A stretch of DNA of 64,000 bases from Succinimonas sp045124755 (GTDB lineage Bacteria; Pseudomonadota; Gammaproteobacteria; Enterobacterales; Succinivibrionaceae). The notes below the pieces were generated by a model. It saw only the letters and a list, made by a program, of their open reading frames with translations, was not told the origin of the DNA and made no database searches. A program made the translations under genes and the position numbers. How positions within the stretch are numbered: position 1 is the stretch's first letter; each line of letters starts with the position of its first letter. The stretch lies in the NCBI RefSeq assembly GCF_045124755.1, contig NZ_JBGVMK010000157.1. The stretch is one strand, 5' to 3'. Positions 43,323 to 51,503 of the stretch are shown one piece after another.

Positions 43323-44360
43323 ATGAGAGAAGATAACAGGCGGAACGGGGCAGGGCGCCGGCCCGGGAGCGGGGGCGGCATCATTTCCGGTTCCTGGTTT
43401 TTGGCCCTTATCGGACTTTGCGGTCTTTTCCTGCTGTCCCTTTCTCTGGGGAGCGCGGGATTTCTGCTCCCCTGGGATCTCACAGAAGCGCAGGAGACGA
43501 TCCTCTGGAATATCCGCTTGCCGCGGGTTTTGGCGGCTTTTCTGGCCGGGGGGATTCTGGCAGTAGCCGGAGCCGCTTATCAGGGGGTGTTTCAGAATCC
43601 TCTGGTATCTCCGGATCTTCTGGGCTCCTCGGCGGGTTCGGTAATTGGGATCATGCTGGGGCTGATTTTCGGAGCGGGCTTTTGGTTTTTGCCGGTGATT
43701 TCATTCGTAACCGGCATGCTGGCCATGCTGCTGGTGCTGGTCGTGGCGTTTCTGATGACCAGAAGAGGCGGGTTTTCAGTAGTGCTGCTCATCCTGGTGG
43801 GAGTGGTGACGTCAGCGCTGTTTTCGGCCGGGCTTAATTTTTTAAGATACTTTCTCCCTAATGAAAGCTCCATCTTCGGGGCCTCCTACTACATGATGGG
43901 GGCGCTTAACGGGGCGAGTATGGAGGATATACTGCTTCTTCTGGTGTTTGGTCTTATCCCGGCGTTGGCTCTGTGGTTTCTGGCCCGTTCCCTGGATGTG
44001 CTGTCCCTGCCTCATGAGGTGCTGGAAACTCAGGGAGTGCGGGTAAAGCCCCTGATATTCATAATTCTTTTTCTGGCCACCATGGCTTCCTCGGCTACAG
44101 TGGCCGTGGGCGGGATCATTGCCTGGGTGTCTCTTATTGTCCCCGGCATCCTGCGTTTTGCCTTTGGCAGAAGCCATGTATTTCTGCTCCCCTGTTCCTT
44201 TGTTACCGGAGCGGCCTTTCTGATGCTCTGCGATCTCCTGTCCCGCGCTCTCATCCCGCACGAAATCCCCATCGGCATTATGACCAGCATCATCGGAGCC
44301 CCCGTTTTTCTGGGACTTTTGTATCTCACCCGGAGGAAGTATGTCCAGACTGGAATTTAA
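43323..44360 (+). CDS. FecCD/BtuC-type ABC transporter permease
   Basis: Inner-membrane permease for an iron-chelate or corrinoid importer. 345 residues, about nine to ten membrane helices. Motifs include NIRLPRVLAAFLAGGILAVAGAAYQ, QNPLVSPDLLG and a C-terminal IGIMTSIIGAPVFLGLLYL. The coupling region usually reading GLIVPHxxR reads SLIVPGILR, losing the His. The start (43323) is followed by a hydrophilic Arg/Gly-rich stretch. It overlaps the ATPase gene by 20 bp. No periplasmic binding protein gene is adjacent. Confidence 0.9.
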   Translation: MREDNRRNGAGRRPGSGGGIISGSWFLALIGLCGLFLLSLSLGSAGFLLPWDLTEAQETILWNIRLPRVLAAFLAGGILAVAGAAYQGVFQNPLVSPDLLGSSAGSVIGIMLGLIFGAGFWFLPVISFVTGMLAMLLVLVVAFLMTRRGGFSVVLLILVGVVTSALFSAGLNFLRYFLPNESSIFGASYYMMGALNGASMEDILLLLVFGLIPALALWFLARSLDVLSLPHEVLETQGVRVKPLIFIILFLATMASSATVAVGGIIAWVSLIVPGILRFAFGRSHVFLLPCSFVTGAAFLMLCDLLSRALIPHEIPIGIMTSIIGAPVFLGLLYLTRRKYVQTGI

Positions 44361-45285
44361 GGCTCTCAAGCTCATTAACGGAGTTCGCATCAATGGCGGG
44401 GTTTCCGAAGGGGAGTTTCTTATTATTCTGGGCCGGAACGGCTCCGGAAAATCTCTTTTCCTGAAGACCCTCACCGGGCTTATTCCGGCCCGTTCCGGAT
44501 CCATCCTGCTGGACGGCACGCCGCTTTCAGAAGCGCTCCTGAAAAGAAGGAAGGCGGGACTGGGCGGACTGTTTTCCTATGTGCCCCAGAGCTTTCAGAC
44601 AGGGTTTCCGTTAACCGTGCGGGAAACTGTCATTTTGGGACGTGCCCGGGGGGTTTTCGGGAGAGGGGGGAGGAGTAATGCGAGGGCTGCCGGAGGATCC
44701 TCAGGCGCTGCCTGCGCTGAGAACGATGCGGACGGTATTTTAAAAAGGCTGGGCATCTGGCATCTCCGGGATTCCTATACCGACAGAATATCCGGCGGGG
44801 AGCTGGCTCTGGTTTCTCTGGCCCGGGCTTTGATGCAGGGCGGCCGCTTTCTGGTGCTGGATGAACCGGAGGCCAATCTTGATGTCAGCAAAAAGGCAGA
44901 GTTTTACCGGCTTATCAGAGGGCTGATGAGGACTGACCGTGGTTGTGGACAAAGTTGTGAATATATTGATGATAACGGGGAGAATTCTGTTGATAGTACC
45001 GTAAAACCTGTGAATAATATTGTTGATAAGAATGCTGATAAGGCAAAGGAATCCTTGCCGGGCATAGTGTTTGTAACCCATGATCCCCTGTTTGCTCTTA
45101 ATCTGGGGGATTATCCGGGGTTTATCGGGGCATTTTTAAGGAACGGCGAATTTCGGGAGTTTTCAGCCCGGGAACTCACCGCCGGGATTTTGGAGGATAT
45201 CTATGCCACCCCGGCGGAGATCCGGGTCAGTAATACCGGAATCCGCTATCCGGTATTCAGCGAGCTTCTGGGGAGTTTGGCATAG
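44341..45285 (+). CDS. ABC transporter ATPase (FepC/BtuD type) with insertion
   Basis: Nucleotide-binding partner of the permease. Walker A GRNGSGKS, Q-loop (SYVPQSFQ), signature RISGGELALVSLARALM, Walker B RFLVLDEPEANLD and H-loop FVTHDP are present. Two unusual insertions: a Gly/Ala/Ser-rich stretch after the Q-loop (about residues 110-135), and about 40 residues before the H-loop (around 201-240). The second is encoded by an AT-rich segment (66% A+T over 44941-45040 versus 46% in the preceding 100 bp, hand-counted) that contains the DnaA-box-like array. Likely transport of iron chelate or vitamin B12; substrate not assignable. Confidence 0.85.
   Translation: MSRLEFKALKLINGVRINGGVSEGEFLIILGRNGSGKSLFLKTLTGLIPARSGSILLDGTPLSEALLKRRKAGLGGLFSYVPQSFQTGFPLTVRETVILGRARGVFGRGGRSNARAAGGSSGAACAENDADGILKRLGIWHLRDSYTDRISGGELALVSLARALMQGGRFLVLDEPEANLDVSKKAEFYRLIRGLMRTDRGCGQSCEYIDDNGENSVDSTVKPVNNIVDKNADKAKESLPGIVFVTHDPLFALNLGDYPGFIGAFLRNGEFREFSARELTAGILEDIYATPAEIRVSNTGIRYPVFSELLGSLA
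44944..45041 (-). repeat. Array A: seven DnaA-box-like 9-mers
   Basis: Read on the minus strand, nine-base sites with at most two mismatches to TTATCCACA lie at 45033-45041 (TTATCAGCA), 45021-45029 (TTATCAACA), 45009-45017 (TTATTCACA), 44988-44996 (CTATCAACA), 44967-44975 (TTATCATCA), 44956-44964 (ATATTCACA) and 44944-44952 (TTGTCCACA). Start-to-start spacings are 12, 12, 21, 21, 11 and 12. They lie inside the ATPase insertion. Confidence 0.6.
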
Positions 45286-45306
45286 TCCGGGAACGCGCTG
45301 CGATAA

Positions 45307-45765
45307 TCAGCACTCGATTTTTAAAGGATGTCCCAGAGCCTTAAAGAACTGCGCCAGGGTATCTATATGGGTTTTCCTTCTTAAATCAAGCTGTTTTCTG
45401 ACTTTCTGTTTTGAGACCCCGGAGTACAGAGCAAGATCCGTAATGCGGCATTGTTCAGTTATCATGAGGTTTCTGAGCATGATTTTTAATGCCACATGAT
45501 ACGGGAGCTTAACCTCAAACTGCCCTTGCTTAAGGGGAACGGCGGTCGGAAACATCGCTTTCTTTTCAATAAAGCATTCGGCAAGGGTGATAATCAAATC
45601 CTTTGCCATATCCACCGCATCCTCCTGATCTTCCCCCTGAGTATACCAGTCCTGACAAATGCGGATGTCTTCGGAAAACGGCGCATGATTAACCGTAACA
45701 TAATAGTAGCCGCTATCCTCCAGGGTGAGATCTGCGGAATAAACCAGATAGTCCTGAATATTCAT
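45307..45765 (-). CDS. Orphan HicB-like antitoxin
   Basis: 152 residues: N-terminal HicB partial RNase-H fold (YYYVTVNHAPFSEDIR; AVDMAKDLIITLAECFIEKKA) and C-terminal helix-turn-helix (ITDLALYSGVSKQKVRKQLDLRRKTHIDTL), matching E. coli HicB in order and length. No HicA-like frame was found on either side. It may be a solitary transcriptional regulator or a remnant of a hicAB pair. An AAAGGAG lies unusually far (about 15 bp) before the ATG. Array B lies about 70 bp upstream and could include its operator. Confidence 0.85.
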   Translation of the reverse strand: MNIQDYLVYSADLTLEDSGYYYVTVNHAPFSEDIRICQDWYTQGEDQEDAVDMAKDLIITLAECFIEKKAMFPTAVPLKQGQFEVKLPYHVALKIMLRNLMITEQCRITDLALYSGVSKQKVRKQLDLRRKTHIDTLAQFFKALGHPLKIEC

Positions 45766-45837
45766 AAGCTTTTTATCAATCTCCTTTCGAGAGCTTTATC
45801 TGTATAGGCCGTGCAAGACATGCAGCGTTGTACAGAT

Positions 45838-45893
45838 TTATCAGCAATTTTATGCACAAGTGATACCCAGAGATATCAACAGAGTTATCAACA
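45838..45893 (+). repeat. Array B: five DnaA-box-like 9-mers with 12-bp period
   Basis: Plus-strand sites at 45838 (TTATCAGCA), 45850 (TTATGCACA, a perfect TTATNCACA), 45861 (TGATACCCA, weakest), 45873 (ATATCAACA) and 45885 (TTATCAACA). Start-to-start spacings are 12, 11, 12 and 12. TTATCAGCA and TTATCAACA also occur, inverted, in array A. Lies in the hicB-nadB intergenic region. Confidence 0.6.
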
Positions 45894-45938
45894 AGCAAAG
45901 CTGCGAAATAGCGACAGTTGTTCCTTTCCGGCACAAAG

Positions 45939-45969
45939 AACGGCATCCTTCCTGCGGAAAGACGCCGTT
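45939..45969 (-). terminator. Terminator of nadB
   Basis: On the minus strand a 14-bp stem (AACGGCGTCTTTCC with GGAAGGATGCCGTT, wobble pairs included) and a three-base loop, followed by CTTTG. The T tract is short, so efficiency is uncertain. Confidence 0.7.
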
Positions 45970-45992
45970 TTCTGAGTTATTCCGGCGGGGGA

Positions 45993-47630
45993 TTACATCT
46001 CAAAGGGGCTGAGAATTGTCGGTCTGCTGTCCTTGGGGGCCTCGGGATGATCCACGTTGTAGTGGAGCCCCACGGAGTTCTTCCGCTTCATGGCGGAACG
46101 GACAATGAGGTCAGCCACCTGAAGCAGATTTCTGAGCTCCAGAAGGTTGCTGGTTACCCGGAAATTGGAGTAGAACTCATTGACCTCGCTTTCCAGAAGC
46201 TTGATTCTGTGCAGAGCTCTTTCCAGTCTTTTATCAGTGCGCACGATGCCCACATAGTCCCACATCATGAGCCGGAGCTCGTGCCAGTTATGGTGAATAA
46301 CCACCTCCTCATCGGCATCGGTTACCTGGCTTTCATCCCAGTCGGGCACCTCCGGAGGCTCAATGGCAATGGGAAGCCGGGCCAGAATATCCTCGGCGGC
46401 GGCTCTGCCGTATACCACGCATTCCAGAAGAGAGTTTGAAGCCAGCCGGTTGGCGCCGTGAAGTCCGGTATAGGATACCTCGCCTACGGCATAGAGGCAT
46501 TCAATGTCCGTTCTGCCGCGTCTGTCCACCATGACGCCGCCGCAGGTGAAGTGGGCGGCGGGAACTACCGGAATCGGTTCCTTCGTCATGTCAACCCCGG
46601 CCTTGAGACAGCGCTCGTAGATGGTGGGGAAATGCTTCATGATGAAATCTGCCGGTTTGTGGCTGATATCCAGAAACATGCAGTCCGCGCCCAGCTTTTT
46701 CATTTCATGGTCAATGGCCCGGGCCACAATATCCCGGGGCGCCAGCTCACCTCTTTCATCATAGTCCGGCATAAAGCGGGTGCCGTCAGGTCTCTTCAGA
46801 AGAGCTCCCTCTCCCCGGAGGGCTTCGGTGAGCAGGAAGTTCCGATCATTGGGATTGTAAAGAGTGGTAGGGTGGAACTGGTTGAATTCCATATTGGCCA
46901 CCCGGCATCCAGCCCGCCAGGCGATGGCGATACCGTCTCCCGAGGAGACCTCGGGATTGCAGGTGTACTGATAAACCTTTGAAGCTCCGCCAGTGCAGAG
47001 AGCGACAAACTTGGCCAGAATGGTTTCCACCTGGTTGGTTTTGATGTTGAATACATAGGCCCCCAGCACCCGGTTTCCGGCCAGCCCCAGCTTCTTGGTG
47101 GTGATGAGGTCAATGGCGTTGTAATGATCCAGCAGGGTAATGTTGGGATTTTGGGAGGCCTGGTTTAACAGGGTGTCCTGAATGGTATGTCCGGTATGAT
47201 CCTGCGCATGAAAAATCCGCCGGTGGGAGTGTCCGCCTTCCCGGTGCAGGTGGTAGGGGGACTGTTCGTCGGTTTTGGGTTCTTCCTTTTCATCAAAGGG
47301 CACGCCTTCCCTGATGAGCCATTCAATGCTGTCATGGGCGTTTCTGAGGGTGAATTCCACGGCGCTGCGATCGCAGATCCCGCCTCCGGCTATCATGGTA
47401 TCCTCGATGTGCTCCTCCACCGAATCGTCATCATCGCAGGTATTGTAAACTCCCGCTATGCCGCCCTGAGCATAATTGGTCGAACCGGCATTGGCGGTGG
47501 CTTTGGAAAGAACCGTAACGCCGGCCTTTTTGGCCAGACAGAGCGCCAGAGATAGACCGGCGGCGCCGCTGCCGATAATAAGTACGTCAGTGTGGCGAAC
47601 CACATGTTTGTTTGCAGTATTTTCGTCCAT
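45993..47630 (-). CDS. nadB: L-aspartate oxidase
   Basis: FAD enzyme oxidising aspartate to iminoaspartate for NAD synthesis with NadA. 545 residues. FAD motif DVLIIGSGAAGLSLALCL, the STNYAQGGIAGV region near the flavin, and AAHFTCGGVMVDRRGRT are typical. The gene sits about 3 kb from rpoE on the opposite strand; in E. coli nadB is directly divergent from rpoE, here with ribA and a membrane protein inserted between. Iminoaspartate is unstable and needs NadA, not in the window. Confidence 0.95.
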   Translation of the reverse strand: MDENTANKHVVRHTDVLIIGSGAAGLSLALCLAKKAGVTVLSKATANAGSTNYAQGGIAGVYNTCDDDDSVEEHIEDTMIAGGGICDRSAVEFTLRNAHDSIEWLIREGVPFDEKEEPKTDEQSPYHLHREGGHSHRRIFHAQDHTGHTIQDTLLNQASQNPNITLLDHYNAIDLITTKKLGLAGNRVLGAYVFNIKTNQVETILAKFVALCTGGASKVYQYTCNPEVSSGDGIAIAWRAGCRVANMEFNQFHPTTLYNPNDRNFLLTEALRGEGALLKRPDGTRFMPDYDERGELAPRDIVARAIDHEMKKLGADCMFLDISHKPADFIMKHFPTIYERCLKAGVDMTKEPIPVVPAAHFTCGGVMVDRRGRTDIECLYAVGEVSYTGLHGANRLASNSLLECVVYGRAAAEDILARLPIAIEPPEVPDWDESQVTDADEEVVIHHNWHELRLMMWDYVGIVRTDKRLERALHRIKLLESEVNEFYSNFRVTSNLLELRNLLQVADLIVRSAMKRKNSVGLHYNVDHPEAPKDSRPTILSPFEM

Positions 47631-47778
47631 GATAAATGTCCCGGTAGTTGCGATGCTGTTATTTTACAACTGTGACATGGCCTTGGCGTGACTTTTGGAG
47701 CGGGGGAGGGGATTTTTGGGGAGAGAAGAAGAGCGTTCGGGCGGGGAGAGCCGGGCAAAAGTCAGGCGCAGTCCCGGA

Positions 47779-47800
47779 GGCTCCCGGTTTTCCGGGAGCC
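47779..47800. repeat. GC-rich inverted repeat between ribA and nadB
   Basis: Perfect nine-base arms GGCTCCCGG / CCGGGAGCC with a four-base loop, 19 bp beyond the ribA stop. It lacks a T tract on either side, so it could be an RNA stabiliser or a factor-dependent terminator. Confidence 0.6.
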
Positions 47801-47818
47801 GGGGCGGGGGATCTCCGG

Positions 47819-48460
47819 TCAGTCCGGCTGATGTCCCAGAAGATGTCCCATGCGGGTTTCCTTGGTGTTAAGGTAGTCGTTGTTGTATTTGTTGCGGCCG
47901 ACCTCCAGAGGAACCCGTTCCACTACGTTTATGTGGTACTTCTGCATTTCCGCGATTTTGGAGGGATTGTTGGTCAGGAGCTTCACCGCCTTCACCCCCA
48001 GTCTTGCAAACATGTCGGCGCAGATCTCGTAGCGCCGGGCATCCGGCGGAAAGCCCAGCCGGACATTGGCGTCCACGGTGTCAAGGCCCTTGTCCTCCAG
48101 ATGGTAGGCCCGGATCTTGTTAAAAAGTCCGATGCCCCGGCCCTCCTGCCGGACATAGAGGATAACGCCGCGCTTTTCCGCGGCGATTTTCTGCATGGCG
48201 GCCTCCAGCTGAAAACCGCAGTCGCACTTAAGACTGAAAAGCGTGTCTCCGGTGAGACATTCCGAATGAATTCTGGCCAGCACCGGTTCCGGGGCGGCCG
48301 GATCTCCCATGTAGATGGCGGCGTGCTCCTTGCGCTGGGAATCCCGGAAGGCTTTGATGGTGAAGATGCCAAAGGGGGTGGGAAGCTGGGCAGCTTCTGT
48401 TTCCTCCACGATAACGGCATTTTCTGTTCCGGCGGGCAGTGTCTCAAATTCTGAATCCAT
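47819..48460 (-). CDS. ribA: GTP cyclohydrolase II
   Basis: First committed enzyme of riboflavin synthesis, cleaving GTP to the diaminopyrimidine. 213 residues. Zinc ligands in SECLTGDTLFSLKCDCG (three Cys), GTP-binding RQEGRGIGL, and TNNPSKI near the end. The N-terminus (first ~25 residues) is acidic and variable. Standalone enzyme, not fused to RibB. No FMN riboswitch was seen upstream. Confidence 0.94.
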   Translation of the reverse strand: MDSEFETLPAGTENAVIVEETEAAQLPTPFGIFTIKAFRDSQRKEHAAIYMGDPAAPEPVLARIHSECLTGDTLFSLKCDCGFQLEAAMQKIAAEKRGVILYVRQEGRGIGLFNKIRAYHLEDKGLDTVDANVRLGFPPDARRYEICADMFARLGVKAVKLLTNNPSKIAEMQKYHINVVERVPLEVGRNKYNNDYLNTKETRMGHLLGHQPD

Positions 48461-48634
48461 GACTGTGTGTTCTCCTTGAGACGATGATTATGCAACATTG
48501 AGGGATTTTTTACAAATGGGAGGATTGCCGGGGATTAGATGCGGCAACAGAGTTCCCGGAGTAATCCCCCTTTGCCGCAACAAAGAGGATGAGGCCATTT
48601 CGGCAAGCTCTTTCTCTTCAGACTGTCCTGTTTC

Positions 48635-50575
48635 TCATTTCTCGGCGGCTTTCTCCTTATTCTCCTTTTTATCCTTCTTCTCTCCCGCGTAATGCTCCGC
48701 GGCCTTGAACAGGATATAGGAAACAGGGCTGGTGACTATTGCCGGGATGCCGGCAATGCCGTTTTCCTTTTCGGAATTCATGAGTCTGGTTCTGTAGTAG
48801 AAATATGAATTGCGGGCCCGCTGCTCCGGGGAGATGTACTTGTCCGTGTCGCCGCAGATATAGGTTATGAAGGCATTGGATAAATCCGGTTCCGGAAGCC
48901 TGAAATCAGGAGCCGCTTTTTTGAGGAATGATTTGTCCCGGGCCAGCTCTTCATCGGCATCCCGGGCGGCCTTAAGGGAACTGCAGCTTACGGTGTACGG
49001 GAGGGAGTTTTCCAGATTCATCCGGGATTCCAGTATGAGTCCGGCAATGCCGGTGTTAAGAGCATTTGCGGTGGCTTCGGTGTCCCGCCCCCTCACAAAA
49101 TCTCCCAGCCGGGGAAGCGGATTCAGGATTCTGTTTTCCGCGGTAAGCCGGAAGGTGTTCGCTGCGATCATGCTGTTTAACGCCGGAAGGCTCATAAGGC
49201 CGGTAATCACAAAGGCCAGAGTCGCTATCGGGATGGCAGCGCCGCCTAAGGCAAATGCCTCCACGCTCCGGAACTTCGCTGTCTTTCCGGAGTACGGGGG
49301 ATCGGCCAGAACGGCAAAAATACCGAGACAGAGGGGGAGGATATAGGCCTCCTCCAGGCAGGAGTTAATTATCACTGCGGCAATAACGGGCAGGGACATG
49401 GCCAGAATGCCCAGACTGGCATACAGCCTTCTTTCCTTGCAGAGAGCCGAACGCACGATGGCATAGGCAAAGAACACAATGCCGATGATGGCCGGTGCGC
49501 CTCCTTCGAGGGCGAGAATGCGCAAAAGATTGCCTTCTGCGGGCGGGGCGTAGGGGAGAGTCGGGATATTTTGAAACAGCCATTCGGCATGGGTTCGGAC
49601 GAAGGTGCCGAAGCCGTGTCCGGCAAAGGGAGCGTCCTTGAGCATCCGATGGACAAAGTCATTTTCGACAGCCACGCCGATATGCTCGAATTTTGATAAA
49701 AATATGGCTGCGATAATGCCGGTAAAGGTCAGCGTCATCGTGATGTAAATCAGGGCCTTGTCCCGGGAGATCAGAGAGTTTTCCAATTTGGAAAAGGCCA
49801 GAAAACCCAGCATGGCGGTAAGCACGGCTATGTTGAAGAGGGTAATGTCGTGAATGTATGTCATGGCCGCAAGAGAGGCGCCCACGGTGATAACGGTGAT
49901 GAGGAGCCTCAGAAAGGTTACTCTTTCCGAGGTTATCAGCACCCAGAGAGCCGCGGCCATGGCAGTGTTCAGAAAAATCCCCAAAGTCCACGGGGAGGGG
50001 AGACAGCCCCGGGGAACCGCGCCATGCATGCCCTGCCAGATGCTGATAACCGCCTCGATGATTCCTGAAACGGCGATGATGCTCAGAATGGCCCGGATGC
50101 CTGCCGGGGAGAGCCGGAACTGCCCCATGGCAAAAACAAACAGGGTAATGAGAGATCCCCAGATGGCCGGCTCAAAGTTCACGAGACCCTTCTGCCAGAA
50201 ATGCATGAGGGAGGCAGTCAGAAATGCCAGAACGCCAAAGACGAGGGGCAGGAGCAGTCTGGAAAAATAAATTTCCTTCTGCCTCCGGGCCAGAGGATAG
50301 ATGAGACCGAGTCCGGTAATAAGGGATCCGAAGGCTAGGGTCAGCAGGTTCCCCGGGCTGCCCAGACCGGGAGCCTGGGCCGCAATGTCCAGGTGCATCA
50401 CCGCAAAAAAATAAAGACAGAAGATGATTCCGGCCAGAGCCTTGACGGTCTCCGCCAGTCTCCCGGGCTTAACAGAGACTCCGGTTTTGGCGGATTTTTC
50501 CAAATTCCTGCTGTTTTCCAGCTGCTCTGCATCACTCATTTTTCGTCTCCCGGTCTCTCTTTTCGCCTCTCTCAA
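48635..50575 (-). CDS. Large membrane protein, O-antigen ligase or PglL-like
   Basis: 646 residues, about 10-12 hydrophobic helices (~35-460) and a long hydrophilic C-terminal region. The PSPWTLGIFLNTAMAAALW segment and APFAGHGFGTFVRTHAEWLF resemble motifs of the Wzy_C/PglL family, which transfers or polymerises lipid-linked glycans at the periplasmic face. The C-terminal soluble domain (~470-646) matches the PglL layout. Type IV pilus genes 5 kb away would fit pilin glycosylation, but no glycan genes are adjacent. Similarity is weak, so another polytopic transporter is possible. Confidence 0.5.
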   Translation of the reverse strand: MREAKRETGRRKMSDAEQLENSRNLEKSAKTGVSVKPGRLAETVKALAGIIFCLYFFAVMHLDIAAQAPGLGSPGNLLTLAFGSLITGLGLIYPLARRQKEIYFSRLLLPLVFGVLAFLTASLMHFWQKGLVNFEPAIWGSLITLFVFAMGQFRLSPAGIRAILSIIAVSGIIEAVISIWQGMHGAVPRGCLPSPWTLGIFLNTAMAAALWVLITSERVTFLRLLITVITVGASLAAMTYIHDITLFNIAVLTAMLGFLAFSKLENSLISRDKALIYITMTLTFTGIIAAIFLSKFEHIGVAVENDFVHRMLKDAPFAGHGFGTFVRTHAEWLFQNIPTLPYAPPAEGNLLRILALEGGAPAIIGIVFFAYAIVRSALCKERRLYASLGILAMSLPVIAAVIINSCLEEAYILPLCLGIFAVLADPPYSGKTAKFRSVEAFALGGAAIPIATLAFVITGLMSLPALNSMIAANTFRLTAENRILNPLPRLGDFVRGRDTEATANALNTGIAGLILESRMNLENSLPYTVSCSSLKAARDADEELARDKSFLKKAAPDFRLPEPDLSNAFITYICGDTDKYISPEQRARNSYFYYRTRLMNSEKENGIAGIPAIVTSPVSYILFKAAEHYAGEKKDKKENKEKAAEK

Positions 50576-50899
50576 AACATGTCAAGTATTCTACTTGAAA
50601 TGCTTTTTTATGAAAATTTGCCGCCGGATAAAGCAGTTAATTTTTGAGCAAAGTTGCAATTGGAAAGAGGAGTCAGCATTAATATGCTAGAATAGGGCGG
50701 TTTTTCGGAGGCGGTTTTCAGGAGCGCGGCGTGATCTGAATCTGGGCGGAATGGCTGACAGCAAGGGCTTGTTCCCTGACAGAACCGGCCCCGGAACGTT
50801 GACATTCACCTTTATTTTTACCTGGTATTGAACTTTTTACGTATACACGCGTCTAACTGTGTGTAGCTGAGTTCCAGACAGTTATGGGAACCATATTTC
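50576..50899. other. Divergent promoter region before rpoE
   Basis: No credible gene. Contains the perfect inverted repeat TCAAGTA/TACTTGA (50582-50598, three-base loop) just upstream of the membrane-protein gene, a small AGCAT/ATGCT repeat near 50676-50689, and the sigma-E-type promoter at 50830-50856. Confidence 0.6.
50830..50856 (+). promoter_or_regulatory. Sigma-E-type promoter of rpoE
   Basis: GAACTT (50830-50835) and TCTAA (50852-50856) with a 16-bp spacer, matching the sigma-E pattern GGAACTT N16 TCnnA. It indicates positive autoregulation of the rpoE-rseABC operon. Confidence 0.72.
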
Positions 50900-51493
50900 A
50901 TGAGTGAGCAGGATGCTGATTTACAGTTGGTAAGACTGGTGCAGCGCGGGAACAGGCATGCCTTTGATTTGCTGGTGAAAAAATATCAGTACAAGGTTGC
51001 CGGGATAGCTCAGAGATTTGCGGCAAATCCTGCTGATGCGCAGGACATTGCGCAGGAAAGCTTCATCAAGGCCTATCGGGCCATGGAGAGCTTCCGCGGG
51101 GAAAGCGCCTTTTACACTTGGCTCTACCGCATAACTGTCAATACAGCAAAGAATTTCGTTGTAAAGAATGCCGGCAGAGGGATATCCGTTGATGTGGATA
51201 CTCCTGACATTGAGGCTTACGACGGTTCGGAAAGGTTGCATCAGGGAGACAATCCGGAAAATATTCTGGAAAGCTCTGATGTTAAGCGCGTAATTAAGGA
51301 AGCTCTTCAGTCTCTTCCGGATGATCTCAGGCAGGCGATTACTCTCAGAGAAATAGACGATATGTCTTATGATGAGATTGCTGATGTGATGGGTTGTCCT
51401 GTGGGTACGGTCAAATCCCGTATTTCCAGGGCCCGCGAAATCATCAACAGAAAGCTTACCGAGTCCGGAGAAAGGCTGAACAGCAAGGCTTAA
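50900..51493 (+). CDS. rpoE: RNA polymerase sigma factor RpoE
   Basis: Extracytoplasmic-function sigma factor for envelope stress. 197 residues: region 2 (DAQDIAQESFIKAYRAMESFRGESAFYTWLYRI) recognises the -10, and region 4 (LREIDDMSYDEIADVMGCPVGTVKSRI) the -35. Followed by rseA, rseB and rseC as in E. coli, and preceded by a matching autoregulatory promoter. Confidence 0.96.
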   Translation: MSEQDADLQLVRLVQRGNRHAFDLLVKKYQYKVAGIAQRFAANPADAQDIAQESFIKAYRAMESFRGESAFYTWLYRITVNTAKNFVVKNAGRGISVDVDTPDIEAYDGSERLHQGDNPENILESSDVKRVIKEALQSLPDDLRQAITLREIDDMSYDEIADVMGCPVGTVKSRISRAREIINRKLTESGERLNSKA

Positions 51494-51503
51494 GGGTGTG
51501 TTT

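Noticed and set aside
45766..45992. A hicA toxin gene upstream of hicB
   Set aside because: No short frame with HicA features (conserved glycine and GSH-type segment) was seen on either strand.
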